This document shows, one piece after another, positions 6,223 to 8,649 of a DNA stretch of 8,649 nt. The notes under the pieces were generated by a model that did no database searches, was not told the DNA's origin, and saw only the letters and a program-made list of their open reading frames with translations. Each line of letters begins with the position of its first letter. Within the stretch, counting starts at the first letter, position 1. The DNA comes from an uncultured Collinsella sp. (GTDB taxonomy: Bacteria > Actinomycetota > Coriobacteriia > Coriobacteriales > Coriobacteriaceae), in assembly GCA_902496115.1 (NCBI GenBank), contig CABUZK010000058.1, positions 1 through 8,649 of the forward strand, written 5' to 3'. The position numbers and the translations under genes are program-made.

Positions 6223-6519
6223 CTAGCGGACGCGACGCGAGGCGCGCGTGAGCAGGTAATCGGCCACAAAGAGGATAACGGCCACGATGGCGTAATCCAG
6301 GCGGAACACACCGCCGAAGGGCGATGTGATGACGCCGTAGCCGGCGATGGCGCTCGGCAACGCACGCGAAAGCTCAACGACAAAGCCCACGATCTGCAGC
6401 TTGGCGGTGAGGCCGCTAAAGCACAGCAGCACGGTCATCGCGCTCATAAAGATGCCGCAGATGCGACAGGCGATGGCGATGATGCTCATCGCCACGGCGG
6501 TGGCTTTACGAGAGTTCAC
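6223..6519 (-). CDS. Small hydrophobic membrane protein, unknown function
   Basis: I do not recognise this 98-residue protein with confidence. It appears to have two or three membrane segments: about 8-35 (MSIIAIACRICGIFMSAMTV onward), a more amphipathic stretch at 41-63, and about 73-91 (FRLDYAIVAVILFVADYLL). A basic end (TRASRRVR) suggests a cytoplasmic C-terminus. C18 and C21 form a CxxC in the first helix, with a third cysteine at C33. The SPFGGVFRLDYAIV region faintly recalls YggT-family proteins, but this is weak. The GTG start at 6519 is supported by AGGAG at 6531-6527 with a 7-nt spacer. It overlaps the end of the ABC-F gene by 14 nt, and its stop is 9 nt before the M50 protease, so the three are probably co-translated. 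The well-placed ribosome binding site and tight packing argue that it is a real gene. Confidence 0.75.
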   Translation of the reverse strand: MNSRKATAVAMSIIAIACRICGIFMSAMTVLLCFSGLTAKLQIVGFVVELSRALPSAIAGYGVITSPFGGVFRLDYAIVAVILFVADYLLTRASRRVR

Positions 6520-8539
6520 GCGCGGTCTCCTCTTCGATCTGGGTGGAAAGCTCCAGCCATTCGTCCTCGAGCTTGGGCAGCTCTTGCTTAAGGCCGTTAT
6601 ATTCCCCCAGCGCGGCGTTGAACTTGTCCTGATCGGCGTAAAGCTCTTCGCTTGCCATCAATTCCATAAGCTCGTCATAGCGGGCGCGCTTTTTGTCCAG
6701 CTCTGCCTCGATCTTTTTGAGCTGGTTGCGCACGCCCTTGAGCTTTTTGTTGAGCGCGGCGCGAGCCTGGGCCTCGGCGCGCTTTTGCTCCTTGGTCTTT
6801 TTGCCCTCGGCAGGTTTGGGGGCCGCGGCGGGGCTGCTGGCCTGGGCGGCGTTGGCGGGCTTAGTGCTCCTGCTTGCCTCCGGCGCGCTCTCCCCTGCCG
6901 TCTCGGCGGCGCGGGCTGCGAGGTCCTCGCGCTTGAAGAGGTAGTAGTCGTAGTCGCCGTCGTAGACCGTGACCTTGCCGTCACGGATGTCGATCACGCG
7001 GTTGGCCACGGCGCGTACCAGGTGCTCGTCGTGGCTGATCAGCACGATGGTACCGGGGAAGTTTTGCAGGGCGTTTTCGAGCATGTCCACCGAGTCGATG
7101 TCCAGGTGGTTGGTGGGCTCGTCCAGGCACAGGAGCGCCTCGGGGGCCACGAGCATCTTGGCCAGGGCCAAACGCGCCTTTTCGCCGCCGGAGAGCACGC
7201 GGACCTGCTTTTCGATTGCGTCGTTGTCACTAAACAGGAAGGCGCCCAGCAGGCTACGCTGCTGCGGCACGGTCCACTTGGGCGTGACGGTGTCGATCTC
7301 TTGCAGGACGGTGTTCGATTCGGTCATGCCCTCGAGCGCGTGCTGGGCATAGTAGGCGACGCCGACGTTGGTGCCCAGGTCGCGGGTGCCGGTGGTAGGC
7401 AGCTCCAGACCGGCGATGATCTTCATCAGGGTGGACTTGCCGGCGCCGTTGGGGCCGACGAGCGCCACATGCTCGCCGCGGTAGAGTTTGAGGTCGATAC
7501 CGCTGTAGATGTGCTTGTTTCCGTAGGACTTGGAGACGCCTTCCAAGCCCACGACCATGTCGCCGGAGCGCGGCGGGTCGGGGAACTTAAAGTCGATGTG
7601 CTTGTGGCCCTCGGGCAGGATGACGAGCTCCTTTTTGATCTGCTCGATCTTGCGAATGCGCTCCTGCGCCTGGGCGGCCTTGGTGGGCTTGTAGCGGAAC
7701 TTGTCGACGAAGACCTGCATGTGGGCGATGTCGCGCTCCTGCGCGGCACGCTTGGCGCGCATCTGCTCCAAGTTGTCTTCGCGTTGCTTGAGGTAGCTGC
7801 TGTAGTTGCCGGTGTAGGTGGTCACGCGGCGGTTCTCGAGCGCGGCGACGTGGTCGACGCAGGCGTCCATGAAGGCGCGGTCGTGGCTGACGATGAGCAC
7901 GGCGCCGTCGTAGTTGGCGATAAAGCCGCGCAGCCACTGGACGCTTTCGAGGTCCAGGTGGTTGGTGGGCTCGTCGAGCAGCAGTAGGTCGGGGTGGCGC
8001 AGGAAGAGCTTGGCGAGCGCGATGCGCATTTGCCAGCCGCCCGAGAACTCGGAGCATGGGCGCTCAAAGTCGGTGACTTTAAAGCCGAGGCCGGACAGGA
8101 TCTTGCGGGCGTTGCTCTCGAGCTCGTAGCCGCCCAGGTGCTCAAAGCGGTCCTGGACCTGGCCGTACTCGTTAAGGAGCGTGTCGACGTCCTTGCCCTG
8201 CTCGGAGAGCTCGGTGATCTGGGCTTGCAGCTCGTTGGCGCGCTCGCCCATGCGGCGGATTTCCTTGGCGGCCGCCATGACCTCGGCAAGGATAGTGGTG
8301 TCCTTTTGCTCCAGGTTGGTTTCCTGCTCTAGGTAGCCCACCTGGCAGTCCTTGGCGTACTGGACCTGGCCGGCGTCTGGGCTGTCGATGCCCATGACGA
8401 TCTTGAGCATGGTGGTTTTGCCGGCGCCGTTGGGTCCCACGAGCGCAAAGCGTTCGCCGGGGTTGATCTGGAAGGACGCGCCGCTAAAGAGGACGCGCGC
8501 GCCGAAGCTTTTTTCGATCTTGTCGACCAGGAGGATCAT
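6506..8539 (-). CDS. ABC-F family ribosome-associated ATPase
   Basis: ABC-F proteins are soluble twin-ATPase proteins that bind the ribosomal E site and act on stalled or drug-bound ribosomes. They lack membrane domains. In 677 residues the first cassette has Walker A GPNGAGKTT (35-43), signature FSGGW (165-169), Walker B LLLLDEPTNHLD (185-196, E190) and switch SHD (218-220). The second has GPNGAGKST (362-370), LSGGE (449-453), LLCLDEPTNHLD (469-480, E474) and SHD (502-504). Between them, at about 245-325, lies the ABC-F linker (P-site tRNA interaction motif) with FRYKPTKAAQAQERI. An Ala/Pro/Ser-rich segment at about 543-580 leads to a charged C-terminal coiled coil at about 583-675, as in Uup- or YheS/YdiF-like members. 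It looks like a housekeeping member, not a resistance-type one, but subfamily is uncertain. ATG at 8539 has AAAGGCGG upstream. The start is 31 nt after the tRNA terminator. Confidence 0.95.
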   Translation of the reverse strand: MILLVDKIEKSFGARVLFSGASFQINPGERFALVGPNGAGKTTMLKIVMGIDSPDAGQVQYAKDCQVGYLEQETNLEQKDTTILAEVMAAAKEIRRMGERANELQAQITELSEQGKDVDTLLNEYGQVQDRFEHLGGYELESNARKILSGLGFKVTDFERPCSEFSGGWQMRIALAKLFLRHPDLLLLDEPTNHLDLESVQWLRGFIANYDGAVLIVSHDRAFMDACVDHVAALENRRVTTYTGNYSSYLKQREDNLEQMRAKRAAQERDIAHMQVFVDKFRYKPTKAAQAQERIRKIEQIKKELVILPEGHKHIDFKFPDPPRSGDMVVGLEGVSKSYGNKHIYSGIDLKLYRGEHVALVGPNGAGKSTLMKIIAGLELPTTGTRDLGTNVGVAYYAQHALEGMTESNTVLQEIDTVTPKWTVPQQRSLLGAFLFSDNDAIEKQVRVLSGGEKARLALAKMLVAPEALLCLDEPTNHLDIDSVDMLENALQNFPGTIVLISHDEHLVRAVANRVIDIRDGKVTVYDGDYDYYLFKREDLAARAAETAGESAPEASRSTKPANAAQASSPAAAPKPAEGKKTKEQKRAEAQARAALNKKLKGVRNQLKKIEAELDKKRARYDELMELMASEELYADQDKFNAALGEYNGLKQELPKLEDEWLELSTQIEEETARELS
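6527..6531 (-). promoter_or_regulatory. Shine-Dalgarno supporting the GTG start of the 98-residue membrane protein
   Basis: AGGAG with a 7-nt spacer precedes the GTG at 6519-6517. It lies inside the C-terminal codons of the ABC-F gene. This is the main evidence for the non-ATG start and for the 14-nt overlap of the two genes. Confidence 0.7.
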
Positions 8540-8570
8540 GGTGCCGCCTTTGACCTTGTGTGCCTATATG

Positions 8571-8599
8571 AAAAAAGGCCCCAACTTGCGTTGGAGCCT
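8571..8599 (-). terminator. Intrinsic terminator of the tRNA gene
   Basis: On the minus strand AGGCTCCAAC and GTTGGGGCCT (8599-8590 and 8585-8576) form a 10-bp stem, with one G-T wobble and a GCAA tetraloop. It runs into six T residues ending at 8571. It lies 15 nt past the tRNA 3' end. The plus-strand reading has no T-tract, so termination is directional. It separates the tRNA transcript from the ABC-F gene, which starts 31 nt later. Confidence 0.92.
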
Positions 8600-8614
8600 C
8601 ATTCAATGCTCGGG

Positions 8615-8649
8615 TGGAGACGAGGGGGATCGAACCCCTGACCTCTTGA
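8615..8649 (-). tRNA. tRNA, 3' part only (nucleotides 39-73); identity not determinable
   Basis: Read on the minus strand, the edge of the window gives TCAAG (anticodon stem 3' strand), AGGTC (5-nt variable loop), and the T-arm AGGGG-TTCGATC-CCCCT with five pairs and the invariant TTCGA. The acceptor 3' strand CGTCTCC and discriminator A follow. The next bases are CCC, so the CCA end is not encoded and must be added enzymatically. The short variable loop excludes tRNA-Ser, tRNA-Leu and bacterial tRNA-Tyr. The anticodon lies outside the window. The partner 5' acceptor strand should be GGAGACG. Confidence 0.93.

Noticed and set aside
6347..7987. Plus-strand open frame of 546 codons
   Set aside because: It lies antisense to the ABC-F gene and the small membrane protein. 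Its Val/Leu/Gly/His-rich sequence has no recognisable motif, and its length comes from GC-rich codon bias.
8564..8570. CATATA as a -10 box for the ABC-F gene
   Set aside because: No -35-like hexamer lies at suitable spacing, and the site abuts the terminator T-tract. Too weak to list.
8615..8649. tRNA-Pro identity from the CTTGA/TCAAG anticodon stem
   Set aside because: Bacterial tRNA-Pro normally has C1-G72, but this acceptor implies G1-C72. The anticodon is outside the window.
1..8649. Mobile element, CRISPR, prophage, toxin-antitoxin or defence system
   Set aside because: No transposase or integrase motif, repeat array, or composition break was seen. All genes are housekeeping-like and co-directional.

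Overview
The window looks like chromosomal DNA from a high-GC Gram-positive bacterium. It is GC-rich with strong G/C third-position bias, and the order scpA-scpB-rluB-cmk-plsC-ispH-DUF512 with MEP-pathway IspH and consensus AGGAGG-type ribosome binding sites suggests class Coriobacteriia (Collinsella or a relative). That placement is inferred from gene order and protein style, not from a search.

Everything supported lies on the minus strand, so it reads from high to low coordinates. At the right edge (8571-8649) are the 3' half of a class I tRNA without an encoded CCA end and a clean intrinsic terminator. Next come an ABC-F ribosome-associated ATPase (8539-6506), a 98-residue membrane protein of unknown function (6519-6223) and a site-2-type M50 membrane protease (6213-5530). 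An 84-nt gap holds two small inverted repeats and a near-perfect Shine-Dalgarno sequence. It leads into scpA (5445-4636), scpB (4624-3905), an RluB-type 23S rRNA pseudouridine synthase (3918-2947), cytidylate kinase (2880-2194), a PlsC-like acyltransferase (2190-1462), ispH (1459-560), and the first 185 codons of a DUF512 PDZ/radical-SAM protein (557-1), which runs off the window.

Genes are packed with gaps of 2-11 nt or 14-nt overlaps, apart from the 84-nt gap before scpA and a 66-nt gap before cmk. Several ribosome binding sites sit inside the end of the preceding gene. This points to one or two long transcripts. The cluster joins chromosome compaction (ScpAB), rRNA modification (RluB) and ribosome rescue or protection (ABC-F) with nucleotide supply (Cmk), phospholipid synthesis (PlsC) and isoprenoid precursor synthesis (IspH), which is a growth-linked housekeeping set.

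I see no mobile element, CRISPR array, toxin-antitoxin pair or defence system, and no convincing undescribed system. The items most worth a second look are the truncated DUF512 gene, the Asp-to-Glu change in the PlsC HX4D motif, and the small membrane protein between ABC-F and the M50 protease.
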